Assembly: GCA_016342585.1 (NCBI GenBank)
Contig: JAEINK010000017.1
Span: 1-64,000, forward strand
DNA from: Spirochaetales bacterium
GTDB taxonomy: Bacteria > Spirochaetota > Spirochaetia > UBA9216
Reading direction: 5' to 3'
DNA length: 64,000 bases
The translations under genes and the position numbers were made by a program. Every line of letters begins with the position of its first letter. Positions within the stretch are counted from its first letter, which is position 1. This document shows, one piece after another, positions 1 to 8,876 of this stretch. A model generated the notes under the pieces. It made no database searches, was not told the DNA's origin, and saw only the letters and a list, made by a program, of their open reading frames with translations.

Positions 1-56
1 TGGTCAGCTATGCGGAGAGTATCGGTATCCCCTGGGGTTTTGCGTAATTACTCCAC

Positions 57-344
57 ATGGGATTATGGAGCGCTTACGTAATTCAAGATACAATAATCAA
101 TCAAAGCAGGATTGATTCAATTGTTATTTGTGGAATAACAACAAATATGAAAAAAATATCATGGCCAGGGATTGTGGAATTGAAGATTGATGAAGGGAAT
201 TTATTAAAAAAGAGCCTGGTTGATGTTTCACAAGTATTGGTTGTAAAAAAAATGAATCTTGGTGAATTTATCGGAAAGCTTTCCAATGATAGAGTAAAGC
301 AAATATTTTCAGCAATGAAATTGATACAATCACTGGAAAAATAG
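57..344 (+). pseudogene. MazF/PemK-type toxin, N-terminally truncated
   Basis: The 95-residue reading frame matches the later two thirds of MazF/PemK endoribonuclease toxins: the strand YVIQDTIINQSR, then ITTN, then a VDVSQV stretch and a C-terminal helix (GKLSNDRVKQIF). The family's opening segment (normally an RGEVW-like strand and a loop ending in RRPxxVIQ) is missing, and the same frame has a TAA stop at 45-47, so the first 25-30 residues cannot be read in frame. No antitoxin gene is visible, though it could lie before the window. mRNA-cleaving activity is doubtful because the missing part contributes to the active site. It could be a frameshifted gene or an old cassette remnant. Confidence 0.65.
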
Positions 345-599
345 GATGGATTTGAATAATGTGCCAACTTAAAATGACACAGCGAGCTTTAAGGAATGTG
401 AAATGTTGTTATAAAATAAGCTTCAACAAAGCAGTATGCATCACATTCGGTTTGGATTTGCCACTATTGCCAGGCTAAACATCGCATAGCGCCGGAACGT
501 AATGAACAATACAGTAATTATAGATTGATCTCCGGTTATATTTTGGTCATACTTTATGTAAGGATACGGTAATAAAATCTGTTCGAGAGGTAACAAAAA

Positions 600-929
600 A
601 TGAAGAGAATTCTAATTATTTTGTTTGTTGGTTTAATTGCCGGGGTTCTTGATTTGATCCCCCTGCTTTTCGTAGAGACTCCCCTATTCAATAAACTTTC
701 AATTATTGTATTTTGGTTAGTTGCATCATTTATAATATCAAGCACCAAAATATATAAAAATAGTATTGTTAATGGTCTGATTCTATCAATATTATTGATG
801 TTGCCTACGGCATTGGCAGTTTCTGCAACTAATCCAAAAGATTTCATCCCAATGATGTTTATGGCAATATTCCTGGGCCCCCTTGTTGGATATGCGACAG
901 GAAAATTGTTCAACAAAAATAATTCATAG
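600..929 (+). CDS. Small integral membrane protein, unknown function
   Basis: This 109-residue protein is almost entirely hydrophobic. Four membrane segments can be picked out at about residues 4-23, 33-52, 57-77 and 83-103. The cytoplasmic tail KLFNKNNS is short and polar. A GAGAGG ribosome-binding site lies 10-15 bases before the ATG. I recognise no family. It stands alone between the MazF fragment and the winged-helix regulator, with about 250 bases of non-coding DNA before it. Confidence 0.55.
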   Translation: MKRILIILFVGLIAGVLDLIPLLFVETPLFNKLSIIVFWLVASFIISSTKIYKNSIVNGLILSILLMLPTALAVSATNPKDFIPMMFMAIFLGPLVGYATGKLFNKNNS

Positions 930-1038
930 GCTCATTCCATACCTTATGTGTTCCTAATAAATTTTTACACGAATATTGACTCACGAAGTTTATTTCGTTA
1001 TTATATCTTCGTATCAAAGGTCAAAGCGAGGAAAAGTA

Positions 1039-1338
1039 ATGGAACCATCGAAAACTGAGCAATCCTGGACATTTTTAACTAACCATTCCCATGTACTGTT
1101 ATGTCTTGCCGAAGACCCCGCTTTAAGAATGAGAGATATCGCTTTAAAGGTTGGGATTACTGAAAGGGCTGTGCAGAAGATAATTGCGGATCTTGATACA
1201 ACGGGGTATATCAAAATAGAACGGGACGGCCGGTGCAATACCTATAAGATAGATAAAAGCAAACATCTGCGTCACCAGATAGAAAAAGAAAAGACTATAG
1301 AAGAATTAATTCATCTGGTAATCCCCGGTAAAAAATAG
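1039..1338 (+). CDS. Winged helix-turn-helix transcriptional regulator
   Basis: The protein has about 99 residues and is essentially one DNA-binding domain of MarR/ArsR-like type. The helix-turn-helix is MRDIALKVGITERAVQKIIADL, followed by a wing (GYIKIERDGRCNTYKI) and a short C-terminal helix. The ORF track starts at a TTG at 976, but the ATG at 1039 is preferred because a GAGG ribosome-binding site sits just before it and the domain begins right after it. There is no effector domain, so it may act as a dimer sensing through the wing or a partner. The next gene (DUF4914) starts about 95 bases downstream on the same strand. The target is unknown. Confidence 0.7.
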   Translation: MEPSKTEQSWTFLTNHSHVLLCLAEDPALRMRDIALKVGITERAVQKIIADLDTTGYIKIERDGRCNTYKIDKSKHLRHQIEKEKTIEELIHLVIPGKK

Positions 1339-1432
1339 ATAAAGAAATTCACTAAAAATTGTTATCCCGAAAAACACCAACTATATGGATGGGTATCAAT
1401 AAAATAAAACAATGGTCATGAAAGGAGCCAGT

Positions 1433-3310
1433 ATGCAGAATTTACTTGATAAGATAATATTTCCAGAAGAAGTTGAACATTTACTTAAAAATTCTCCATC
1501 GGTAAAAATCGCCTGCAATCTAACCGATCTTGAAAAGTTAGCCTGTGGGGCGGAAGGCGATAAAGAATGGCAGGTTAAGTATGCTCTACCTGATGGAACG
1601 GAATTTCATGAGGCTGATGTTGTACGGGTAAAAAACGGGATCAGTGCAAATTATACCGAAGCTTATATGCGTCGCCGAGATCCTAATTGTCTTTATATAG
1701 CAGATGAAGAGCCTTCTGACAAACCCAAGTTTAATGATAATTTTGATTTTACCTTTGCATCACTCCGGAAGGAGACCATGGATTGGCTTCAGGGACAGGA
1801 GCTTGCGGTATTTGCTTTTGAAATGGGTCAATCTGGGATCGGTGGTGAAGCCATTGCAATTTGCCCGGCAAATGCAGGATTTTTCGGGTTTGGTCTTGCT
1901 CTTCTTCAGGGGATTGTAGACCTCTCAAAAATAAATGAACCTTTTTCTCCCAAATTGATTATTTATGTCGCCCCCCCCTTTCGGCATACTCATTTCGGAG
2001 GAAAGCAAATTGTCGTACATAACCGTATCGGTACCCATGAAATCTTTTCATACAATCTGTATCCCGGTCCCAGTGCAAAGAAAGGTGTATACGGGGCTTT
2101 AATTAATAAAGGGGTTGATGAGGAATGGGTTACCGCTCATTGTTCTACTGTACAGGTAATTACCCCCTATGATAATACTGTTTGTTTTATGCATGAAGGT
2201 GCCAGTGGCGGTGGTAAAAGTGAAATGCTTCAACCACCCCATCGTGTTTCTGACGGTCGGCTGTTGTTGGGTAAGAATATTATCAGTGGTCAAAAACGGT
2301 ATATAGAGATACAACGGACTTGCGACCTTCATCCTGTGTGCGATGATATGGGTCTGTGCCATCCTGCTTATCAGGAAGATAACGGCAAACTTTGGCTCAA
2401 AGATGCTGAAGAGGGCTGGTTCATAAGGGTGGATCATATCAGGGAATATGGTACAGATCATGATCTTGAAAAGATGACAATCAGACCTGCAAAACCCCTA
2501 CTGTTTTTAAATGTCGATGCTGTAGCAGATGGTACCGCATTGATTTGGGATCATGTCTATGATGATGAGAACACCATTTGTCCTAATCCGAGAGTTATTG
2601 TACCCCGTGAAATCGTCCCCGAGGTAATAAATGATAAAGTAACGGTAGATATCCGTTCTTTTGGTGTGCGTACACCTCCATGTACAACAGAACAGCCCAG
2701 CTATGGAATATTGGGTCTTATGCATATTTTGCCACCTGCATTGGCATGGCTCTGGCGTCTGGCCTCTCCCCGGGGATACGCAAACCCCAGTATAGTTGAT
2801 ACAGGAGCCATGAGCAGCGAAGGTGTTGGAAGTTACTGGCCATTTACCACAGGACGAAAAGTTGATCAGGTAAACCTCCTTCTTGAGCAGTTTAAAAAGT
2901 CGCATAGAACCAGGTATATACTGACCCCAAATCAGCATATAGGTGCGTGGGAAACAGGGTTTATGCCCCAGTGGCTTACCCGGGATTACCTGGCCAGAAG
3001 AGGGCATGCTCAGTTCAGACAAGATCAGATTACTCCTTCCCGCTGTTCACTCTTGGGGTATTCTCTAAATTCAATGCGTATTGAAGGGGCGACGGTTCCT
3101 ATCGGATTCCTTCAGGTTGATCAGCAGCCGGAGATTTCGGAAGAAGCTTACGATACCGGAGCAACCATCCTGCGTGACTTTTTTCATGAGCAGATCAAGT
3201 CATGCTTGCACCCGGAGCTCGATCCTTTAGGTAAGAAAATTATTGATTGCTGTCTTTCTAACGGCAGTGTGGATGAATACAGTGACCTTCTTGAAACGTC
3301 TGCTTTTTAG
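1433..3310 (+). CDS. DUF4914 family protein with P-loop motif
   Basis: This 625-residue protein resembles the DUF4914 family of unknown function. It carries GASGGGKSE near residue 260, a phosphate-binding loop like those of PEP carboxykinase and HPr kinase. It also has a histidine-rich segment (FRHTHFGGKQ) and the conserved-looking WPFTTGRKVDQV. No signal peptide or membrane segment is seen, so it is probably a soluble ATP- or GTP-dependent enzyme. The start at 1433 is chosen because AAAGGAG precedes it at normal spacing; the track's start (1412) would place that ribosome-binding site inside the coding region. Its 3' end overlaps the next gene by about 38 bases, which suggests translational coupling with the HAD-Sua5 fusion. 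The reaction is unknown. Confidence 0.75.
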   Translation: MQNLLDKIIFPEEVEHLLKNSPSVKIACNLTDLEKLACGAEGDKEWQVKYALPDGTEFHEADVVRVKNGISANYTEAYMRRRDPNCLYIADEEPSDKPKFNDNFDFTFASLRKETMDWLQGQELAVFAFEMGQSGIGGEAIAICPANAGFFGFGLALLQGIVDLSKINEPFSPKLIIYVAPPFRHTHFGGKQIVVHNRIGTHEIFSYNLYPGPSAKKGVYGALINKGVDEEWVTAHCSTVQVITPYDNTVCFMHEGASGGGKSEMLQPPHRVSDGRLLLGKNIISGQKRYIEIQRTCDLHPVCDDMGLCHPAYQEDNGKLWLKDAEEGWFIRVDHIREYGTDHDLEKMTIRPAKPLLFLNVDAVADGTALIWDHVYDDENTICPNPRVIVPREIVPEVINDKVTVDIRSFGVRTPPCTTEQPSYGILGLMHILPPALAWLWRLASPRGYANPSIVDTGAMSSEGVGSYWPFTTGRKVDQVNLLLEQFKKSHRTRYILTPNQHIGAWETGFMPQWLTRDYLARRGHAQFRQDQITPSRCSLLGYSLNSMRIEGATVPIGFLQVDQQPEISEEAYDTGATILRDFFHEQIKSCLHPELDPLGKKIIDCCLSNGSVDEYSDLLETSAF

Positions 3311-4841
3311 GAAGCGTCCGGCGGTCTTTCTTGACCGGGATGGGACTATAATCGAAGATGTAGGTGCTTTAGGCGATCCGGCCGATATCAGGGTTTTCCC
3401 GGATACCGGCCGGGCCCTTGGTAAACTATCAAAAAAATATGACCTCTTTGTTGTCAGTAATCAGGGTGCTGTATCTAATGGAATCCTTACCATAACCCAG
3501 GTGAATGAAGTGAACCGGACCCTGACAGAAAAGCTTGCCGCCCAAGGGATTACGATAAAAGAGTGGTATGTGTGTCCCCATGATCGTAAAGACGGCTGTC
3601 AATGTATAAAGCCCAGTTCATATTTTTTGCAGAAAGCGGCAAAAGCGTACGCCATTGATCTAAAACGATCCTTTTTTATAGGTGATCATCCACACGATGC
3701 CTATACCGGTAAAGAGGCTGGTGTTTTTGGTATGTATCTTTTCAGTGGTCACGGGGCCAGGCATCTGCAGGAGCTTGATCCCGCAGTCCCGGTTTTTCCT
3801 GGGATTCTCCAGGCAGCGGACTGGATACTAAAACACCCTCATCCGGCCAGAGATCTTGCCAAAGCTGTCAGAGCCGGCGCCAGAGCATTAAAGAAGGGAG
3901 GGCTTACCGCGTTTCCTACAGAGACTGTTTACGGTCTGGGGGCAGATGCCCTGGATTCGAAAGCCGCAGAAAAAATATTTAAGGCCAAAGAAAGGCCTTT
4001 TAACGATCCTTTAATCTCACATGTGGCGTCAAAGAAGGATGTAACCCGTCTCGTGAAAAAGCTGTCCTCAGAGGCGGAAGCCCTGATAGACCGATTTTGG
4101 CCGGGGCCTCTCACCTTGGTAATGGAAAAATCTTCAATAGTTCCTGATGTTATTACTGCAGGAACAAAGACCGTTGCTGTCCGCATGCCTTCTCACCCGG
4201 TGGCCCTTGATCTTATCCGCCGAGCAGGTTGTCCTGTAGCGGCCCCCAGTGCCAATTTGTTTGGCAGAACAAGCCCGACTTGCGCCGAACATGTAAGGGC
4301 TCAGCTTGAAGGGAAATATGATGTACTGATCGACGGAGGTTACTGTAGGGTTGGTGTGGAGTCGACGGTTCTTAGCCTTGTAGGAAAACTCCCCCGGATT
4401 CTCAGGCCTGGAGGTATCAGCCAGGAGGAGATCGAAGCGGTAATAGGACCATGCCTTAGCAATACCGGGGACGGATCACCTATCGAAACTTCTGACGGAA
4501 ACAAGGATCACCAGAGTCCCGGGATGCTACCCTCTCATTATGCGCCTAAAACCCCCTTTTTTCTGGTAGCTAAGCTTCCAGTGGAAGACGCAGGCACAAA
4601 ATGTGCGGGAATAATTCTTGGTCCGAAAGAGTGCCCACCGGAGTCCCCCTTTACTGGTGAGTTAAGGGTTTTGAGTCCCTCCTCTGATCTAAAGGAGGCG
4701 GCAGCCAACCTGTACCGCGTGATTCAGGAGCTGGATAAGCAGGGTTTAGAAAAAATATATGCGGTTCGTATGCCCCATGAGGGAATAGGTATCGCTATGA
4801 ATGACAGACTAACAAGGGCCGCTGAAAAAAGTGTGGAGTAG
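3273..4841 (+). CDS. HAD-IIIA phosphatase fused to Sua5/YrdC threonylcarbamoyl-AMP synthase
   Basis: About 522 residues in two enzymes. Residues about 12-180 are a GmhB/HisB-N-like HAD phosphatase: the nucleophile motif FLDRDGTI, motif II VVSNQG, the zinc-site signature CPHDRKDGCQC and motif IV IGDHPHD. Residues about 205-520 form a full Sua5: FPTETVYGLGADA, the KERP loop, APSAN, then the SPGMLPSHYAP linker and the C-terminal Sua5 domain. Sua5 makes threonylcarbamoyl-AMP for the t6A37 modification of ANN-decoding tRNAs. The phosphatase substrate is not predictable. The ATG at 3273 is preferred over the TTG at 3243; either way the gene starts inside DUF4914. Gene fusion and overlap suggest linked function or simple co-expression. 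Confidence 0.88.
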   Translation: MNTVTFLKRLLFRKRPAVFLDRDGTIIEDVGALGDPADIRVFPDTGRALGKLSKKYDLFVVSNQGAVSNGILTITQVNEVNRTLTEKLAAQGITIKEWYVCPHDRKDGCQCIKPSSYFLQKAAKAYAIDLKRSFFIGDHPHDAYTGKEAGVFGMYLFSGHGARHLQELDPAVPVFPGILQAADWILKHPHPARDLAKAVRAGARALKKGGLTAFPTETVYGLGADALDSKAAEKIFKAKERPFNDPLISHVASKKDVTRLVKKLSSEAEALIDRFWPGPLTLVMEKSSIVPDVITAGTKTVAVRMPSHPVALDLIRRAGCPVAAPSANLFGRTSPTCAEHVRAQLEGKYDVLIDGGYCRVGVESTVLSLVGKLPRILRPGGISQEEIEAVIGPCLSNTGDGSPIETSDGNKDHQSPGMLPSHYAPKTPFFLVAKLPVEDAGTKCAGIILGPKECPPESPFTGELRVLSPSSDLKEAAANLYRVIQELDKQGLEKIYAVRMPHEGIGIAMNDRLTRAAEKSVE

Positions 4842-4953
4842 GATCTGAAACCAATTGTGCAAGAACTAAAAGACATCATGACCTTCTTGTAGAATTGTAT
4901 ATAGGTTCATCAGGTAGAAGCTGGTTTTATCATTCCCTGCAACTCTTCATTGC

Positions 4954-7116
4954 TCATTTTTTCCAATAGAGAAGACCTTCCAGTATTCCCGCAGCATATT
5001 GGGTTTCAGCAAAATATACAGATTGATTTTTTCGAAGCGGTTCTAATTCGGGTTCAAAATTGCCAACAACGATTCCTTTCATTCTGCCGGACAACATATC
5101 CCAATCGTTTCCTGAGTTTCCGGCCGTAGTGATTTGCTGTAGTGGGATTTTCCATTTTTGTGACAAATAGCGAACAGCTCTGCCTTTCGAAGCTTTCGCA
5201 GGCAAAATATCCAAATAATTGCCATGTGAAAAAACAAGACTATATGTCAATTTCTGTTCCATTAATGCATTATGCACCAGAGGGATTGATTCATCAGCGG
5301 AAAAATTGGTATCCAGGTAATAGCTTATTTTAAAATCACGCTGAGCGGCCGGATTATCCTGTAATGTTAAAAATGATAATTTCCCCAATGATTCCTTAAT
5401 CTTTTCGGGGTGCCAGTTTTTACTGATGTGAGAGCTCCATCCCCTATCAAAGTTAGAGATATCTTTGTAATAAATTTCAGCCCCTACCGATGATATCAAT
5501 ATATCAAGGTCTTTAATATTATGCTTTTTCAGTACTTCAATCGCCGAATCAATATCCCTTCCTGTAGCAATTCCAAATCCTATTTTATTTCTATTGCTCC
5601 GCAGGTAATCCATTAAGGCAGTAATGGATTCATCTTCTCCTAAAAGGGTATCGTCAATATCAACAATCACCAACTCATCTACAGAATCAAGCCGTTTACC
5701 AATGCTTTTAATCTCTTTTTCAACAAGGAATCCATCATTTTTTATAGTTGCGGCAAACGATTTTATTTTCATGAAATATTCCTCACAATGATGCTGCCAG
5801 GTATAGACCTCTCTTGTCTGATTGATTCCGTTTTCAGAAAGCCTGTTCCACTCATCCTGGTCTGTAAGAATCTCTTTAATTGTATCAGAAATTGACGTCG
5901 GCTTGCTGATATCGATCAGTTTTCCACTTTCACAATGCTTTATTATATCCACGGGACCGCCTTTATTGGTGGCTATAAAAGGAAGACCTGTCGCTGATGC
6001 TTCAATGAAAGTCAATCCAAAAGTTTCCAGATAGGATGCACTGACAAATACGCCCCTCTTTAATGCAGCAATTCTATAAAGTTCCGGCACATCGTTTTCC
6101 GTATTATGGTTTTTAGGGATAGCCATTTTTCCATATAAATCGTATTTATCCATTGCTAACAGGATTTCCGTAAGAACCTGTTGCTCACTTTCTGCCATTT
6201 CGGAAATATCTTCCCGAATCCCTGCAAAAATCGCTAAATTGGCCATGGCCTGCAACTCTTTATCTTTTCCATAAGCTTCAATAAGAAGGTCGATATTCTT
6301 CCTGGCATCAGGTCTGCACAAACTGAGAATAATAGGTTTTTCCGTATCAAAGTGAAACCGCTTCAATTCGTTTTTCGTTCTGACATGAGCTTGTTTTGCT
6401 GTTTCCTCTATATCGCTCCCCTGAATCTCATAATGGTAATAAGGAAAGAACTTATCCAGTTCTATACCGGGGGGAATGATCTCATATTGTGGATTACTTT
6501 TGTATTCATACTGTCCATACAGTTCATCCCTTTCATACTGAGTGCTAGTGATCACCAAATCCGATTGTTGCAGTATTTCCTCTTCTGCCCTGATGCGTGT
6601 TGAAATAGACAACTTTCTATCCGCTTCTTCATGGGTCCAACCGTTATCAATCAGGAAAGAAAGCTTATTACGGCCTAATGAATGGGCTGTGAAAATTAAA
6701 GGAATCCCGAAGATCCTGGCAATTTGGGCAGCGATATACCCCGAGTCAGCATAATGACCATGAACAAAGTCAGGTATTTCCTTACGACTTCGGATATATT
6801 CAATTTGTCTATCCGTGTATTCATCAAGATAAGGCCAAAGTTTTTCTTTTTTAAGGTATTTGAACCCCCCACAGGGCAATCGAACGATTTTCGCCTTTTC
6901 TGTTAATGATTCCACCGGTTCGCTGTAGGTTTTACTGACCCTTTTGTCCTTAATTAAACGGGTTGATAAATCAATCGTTGATACTTCCGGCAACAATGAA
7001 AGGTTCTTCACCATTTCGATAATATAGCGGGTCTGTCCGCCTGTATCCGCATCTCTGCCGAATTCTATGTTGCTGTTTCTAAGTAATCCATGAATATTGA
7101 TCATTAATATATACAT
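4954..7116 (-). CDS. Sucrose-phosphate synthase with C-terminal sucrose-phosphatase domain
   Basis: 720 residues. The N-terminal part (about 1-460) is a GT4 glycosyltransferase of the sucrose-phosphate synthase type: GRDADTGGQTRY, HGHYADSG, TAHSLGRNKL, RPDARKN and an ETFGLTFIEASATGLPF nucleotide-sugar site. Residues about 480-715 are a HAD domain like sucrose-6-phosphate phosphatase: VDIDDTL (nucleophile and acid), TGRD and GNSGNDWDM. Together they would turn NDP-glucose and fructose-6-phosphate into sucrose in the cytoplasm. Both halves keep their catalytic motifs, unlike plant enzymes where the phosphatase-like tail is inactive. It diverges from a GH32-like gene across 163 bases, pointing to a sucrose-centred locus; sucrose may serve as an osmolyte or store (inference). 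Confidence 0.88.
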   Translation of the reverse strand: MYILMINIHGLLRNSNIEFGRDADTGGQTRYIIEMVKNLSLLPEVSTIDLSTRLIKDKRVSKTYSEPVESLTEKAKIVRLPCGGFKYLKKEKLWPYLDEYTDRQIEYIRSRKEIPDFVHGHYADSGYIAAQIARIFGIPLIFTAHSLGRNKLSFLIDNGWTHEEADRKLSISTRIRAEEEILQQSDLVITSTQYERDELYGQYEYKSNPQYEIIPPGIELDKFFPYYHYEIQGSDIEETAKQAHVRTKNELKRFHFDTEKPIILSLCRPDARKNIDLLIEAYGKDKELQAMANLAIFAGIREDISEMAESEQQVLTEILLAMDKYDLYGKMAIPKNHNTENDVPELYRIAALKRGVFVSASYLETFGLTFIEASATGLPFIATNKGGPVDIIKHCESGKLIDISKPTSISDTIKEILTDQDEWNRLSENGINQTREVYTWQHHCEEYFMKIKSFAATIKNDGFLVEKEIKSIGKRLDSVDELVIVDIDDTLLGEDESITALMDYLRSNRNKIGFGIATGRDIDSAIEVLKKHNIKDLDILISSVGAEIYYKDISNFDRGWSSHISKNWHPEKIKESLGKLSFLTLQDNPAAQRDFKISYYLDTNFSADESIPLVHNALMEQKLTYSLVFSHGNYLDILPAKASKGRAVRYLSQKWKIPLQQITTAGNSGNDWDMLSGRMKGIVVGNFEPELEPLRKNQSVYFAETQYAAGILEGLLYWKK

Positions 7117-7201
7117 TTAATTAGAGTACTAAACATTTCAAAAATAATCAACACTGGGTTATTGCTCGATTTTAAGATATTAAAGGGTATTCTGCTCGAA
7201 T

Positions 7202-7230
7202 TTGTAATAATTTTGATTTTAAGCTATACT
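7202..7230 (+). promoter_or_regulatory. Sigma70-type promoter for the GH32-like gene
   Basis: TTGTAA (7202-7207) and TATACT (7225-7230) are separated by exactly 17 bases. The predicted transcript start is about 40 bases before the ATG at 7280, and AAAAGGAG lies 7 bases before that ATG. The same 163-base gap must also carry the divergent sucrose-phosphate synthase promoter. Confidence 0.5.
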
Positions 7231-7279
7231 TTAAATACTTAGTAGTCTAATTTATTGGTTCATATGAAAAGGAGTTCCG

Positions 7280-8755
7280 ATGTATACAGGAAAAGGATTT
7301 GAAGTTTCAGAATTGGGAGATGTGGATATTTTCAAACATAATGAATTATTCCATCTCTTTCACCTGGTTCTTCCGAACCATGACTATATTGCTCATGGGG
7401 TAAGTAAAGACGGATTCCTGTGGCGCAGGGTGAAAAATCCATTGTTTATTGGAGAACCAGGTGATTGGGATGATGATATGATATGGACTATGCACGTTTC
7501 TTCAGATCCTGACGGACCATCGGCATTCAGAATGTTCTACACTGGACTTTCCAGGAAAGAGGGGGGAAGAATTCAAAGGATAGGACTGGCCCGTTCCAAT
7601 GATCTCTATCACTGGGAGAAAGTATCTTCGGCTAATTACCCAATTTCCATAAAGGCGCCCTACTATGAAGAGACAATCAAAGAGGGCAGACACTGGGTCA
7701 GTTGTAGAGACCCCTTCTTTTATAAAGAAAACGAAAAAAGATATTTACTGGTAAACGCAAGGGTACCTACCGGCCCTCTCATCCGAAGAGGCTGTATCGG
7801 TATAGCTGTTGAAACGACTCCGGACCAATTTACCTGGGAAAAACCCTTATACCATCCGGGTATGTATGATGACATTGAAGTCCCGGGACTATACAAAATT
7901 GAGGGAACCTACTACCTTTTGGGTAACATCAAAGAAGATGTTAAAGTCCATTATTGGTATTGTAAGGAGCTATTAGGTGAATATGAATCTTTTGCTTCCA
8001 ATGTACTGCTTCCGAAAGGAAATTATGCGGCAAGAATAACCTCTGTGGATAATAGGCATTTGGTTTGGAACTTTTATTCAAGCAGAAAGAAAGACAATCC
8101 TGTAACGATACTTCCTCCTCCAACAGAATTAAAGGTTGCGGAAGACGGGCAACTTTATCTTACATCCTATTGGCGTTTTTCTGACAAAGTAAAGAAAATA
8201 TTTTCTGATAAGGATTTTTTCCCTTTGCAGAAGGTCCTTCAAAATAAATCTGCGAGTATCATGCCGCAGAATAAAACTGTTTTTCTGGAATCCAAAAGCG
8301 GTTATGAAATTTTCAAATTTAAACCTAGTGTCACAGATTTTCGGCTGTCCTTTAAAATTGCTGTGAAGGGCCTCGGGAAAACCGGAGTGATGTTCAGGGC
8401 AGACTCTGAGGCAAGCGGTCAATACATTAGCCTGGATCTGATTAATGGTCTTGCTCAGGGTCGTATTTGGGGAGAGAGGGCCAATGCCAGTATAGAAAAT
8501 GCCTTTATTTATGAAACCATTCAACGCAATAAAATTGAGAAATCCAATGAACCATTCCGGCTGATTGAAGTTATTGCTTTCGGTGGATATATAGAATTGT
8601 CCGTGGATAAAAAAATTGTTCTCCGTTATGTAAACACTGATTACATGGAAAATGGCATACTCGGAATTTATGTTGAAAGCGCTAAGATTGAATTGAAAGA
8701 TTTCAAATTGGAAGAATTGGATGGTCCTGAAGAAGAAGACCATCAAATAATTTGA
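7280..8755 (+). CDS. GH32-like (five-bladed propeller) glycosidase with beta-sandwich tail
   Basis: 491 residues, no signal peptide, so probably cytoplasmic. Residues about 1-300 look like a GH32/GH43-type beta-propeller. SCRDPFF corresponds to the RDP motif that stabilises the transition state in GH32, and EVPGLYKIEG to the EC(P)D acid/base region. The usual WMNDPNG nucleophile motif is replaced by a divergent GDVDIFKH stretch. Residues about 310-480 form a concanavalin-like beta-sandwich (TGVMFRADSEASGQY), as in GH32 enzymes. A role in sucrose or fructoside cleavage is inferred from fold and from the divergent sucrose-phosphate synthase gene. It could also be a phosphorylase or a GH43-like enzyme. 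Confidence 0.7.
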   Translation: MYTGKGFEVSELGDVDIFKHNELFHLFHLVLPNHDYIAHGVSKDGFLWRRVKNPLFIGEPGDWDDDMIWTMHVSSDPDGPSAFRMFYTGLSRKEGGRIQRIGLARSNDLYHWEKVSSANYPISIKAPYYEETIKEGRHWVSCRDPFFYKENEKRYLLVNARVPTGPLIRRGCIGIAVETTPDQFTWEKPLYHPGMYDDIEVPGLYKIEGTYYLLGNIKEDVKVHYWYCKELLGEYESFASNVLLPKGNYAARITSVDNRHLVWNFYSSRKKDNPVTILPPPTELKVAEDGQLYLTSYWRFSDKVKKIFSDKDFFPLQKVLQNKSASIMPQNKTVFLESKSGYEIFKFKPSVTDFRLSFKIAVKGLGKTGVMFRADSEASGQYISLDLINGLAQGRIWGERANASIENAFIYETIQRNKIEKSNEPFRLIEVIAFGGYIELSVDKKIVLRYVNTDYMENGILGIYVESAKIELKDFKLEELDGPEEEDHQII

Positions 8756-8876
8756 TTTAAATCCGAAATTACAAAGGTGATGGATTTCTATTCAGCTCTG
8801 AATACGTTCGAAATGGAAGGTCCTATTTTACTGGAAAGTCAGCATAGAATTCAGTAAGTTCATAGAGAGGTTAATT

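Noticed and set aside
1-47. Tail of an upstream reading frame (VSYAESIGIPWGFA, stop at 45-47)
   Set aside because: Only 14 codons are visible, and they could equally be chance or a frameshifted piece of the MazF gene; not enough to call a gene.
2507-3022. 171-codon open frame opposite DUF4914
   Set aside because: Antisense shadow with a low-complexity-like composition; the plus strand protein is much better supported.
8129-8746. 205-codon open frame opposite the GH32-like gene
   Set aside because: Antisense shadow of the beta-sandwich part; rich in Phe and Asn, no domain.
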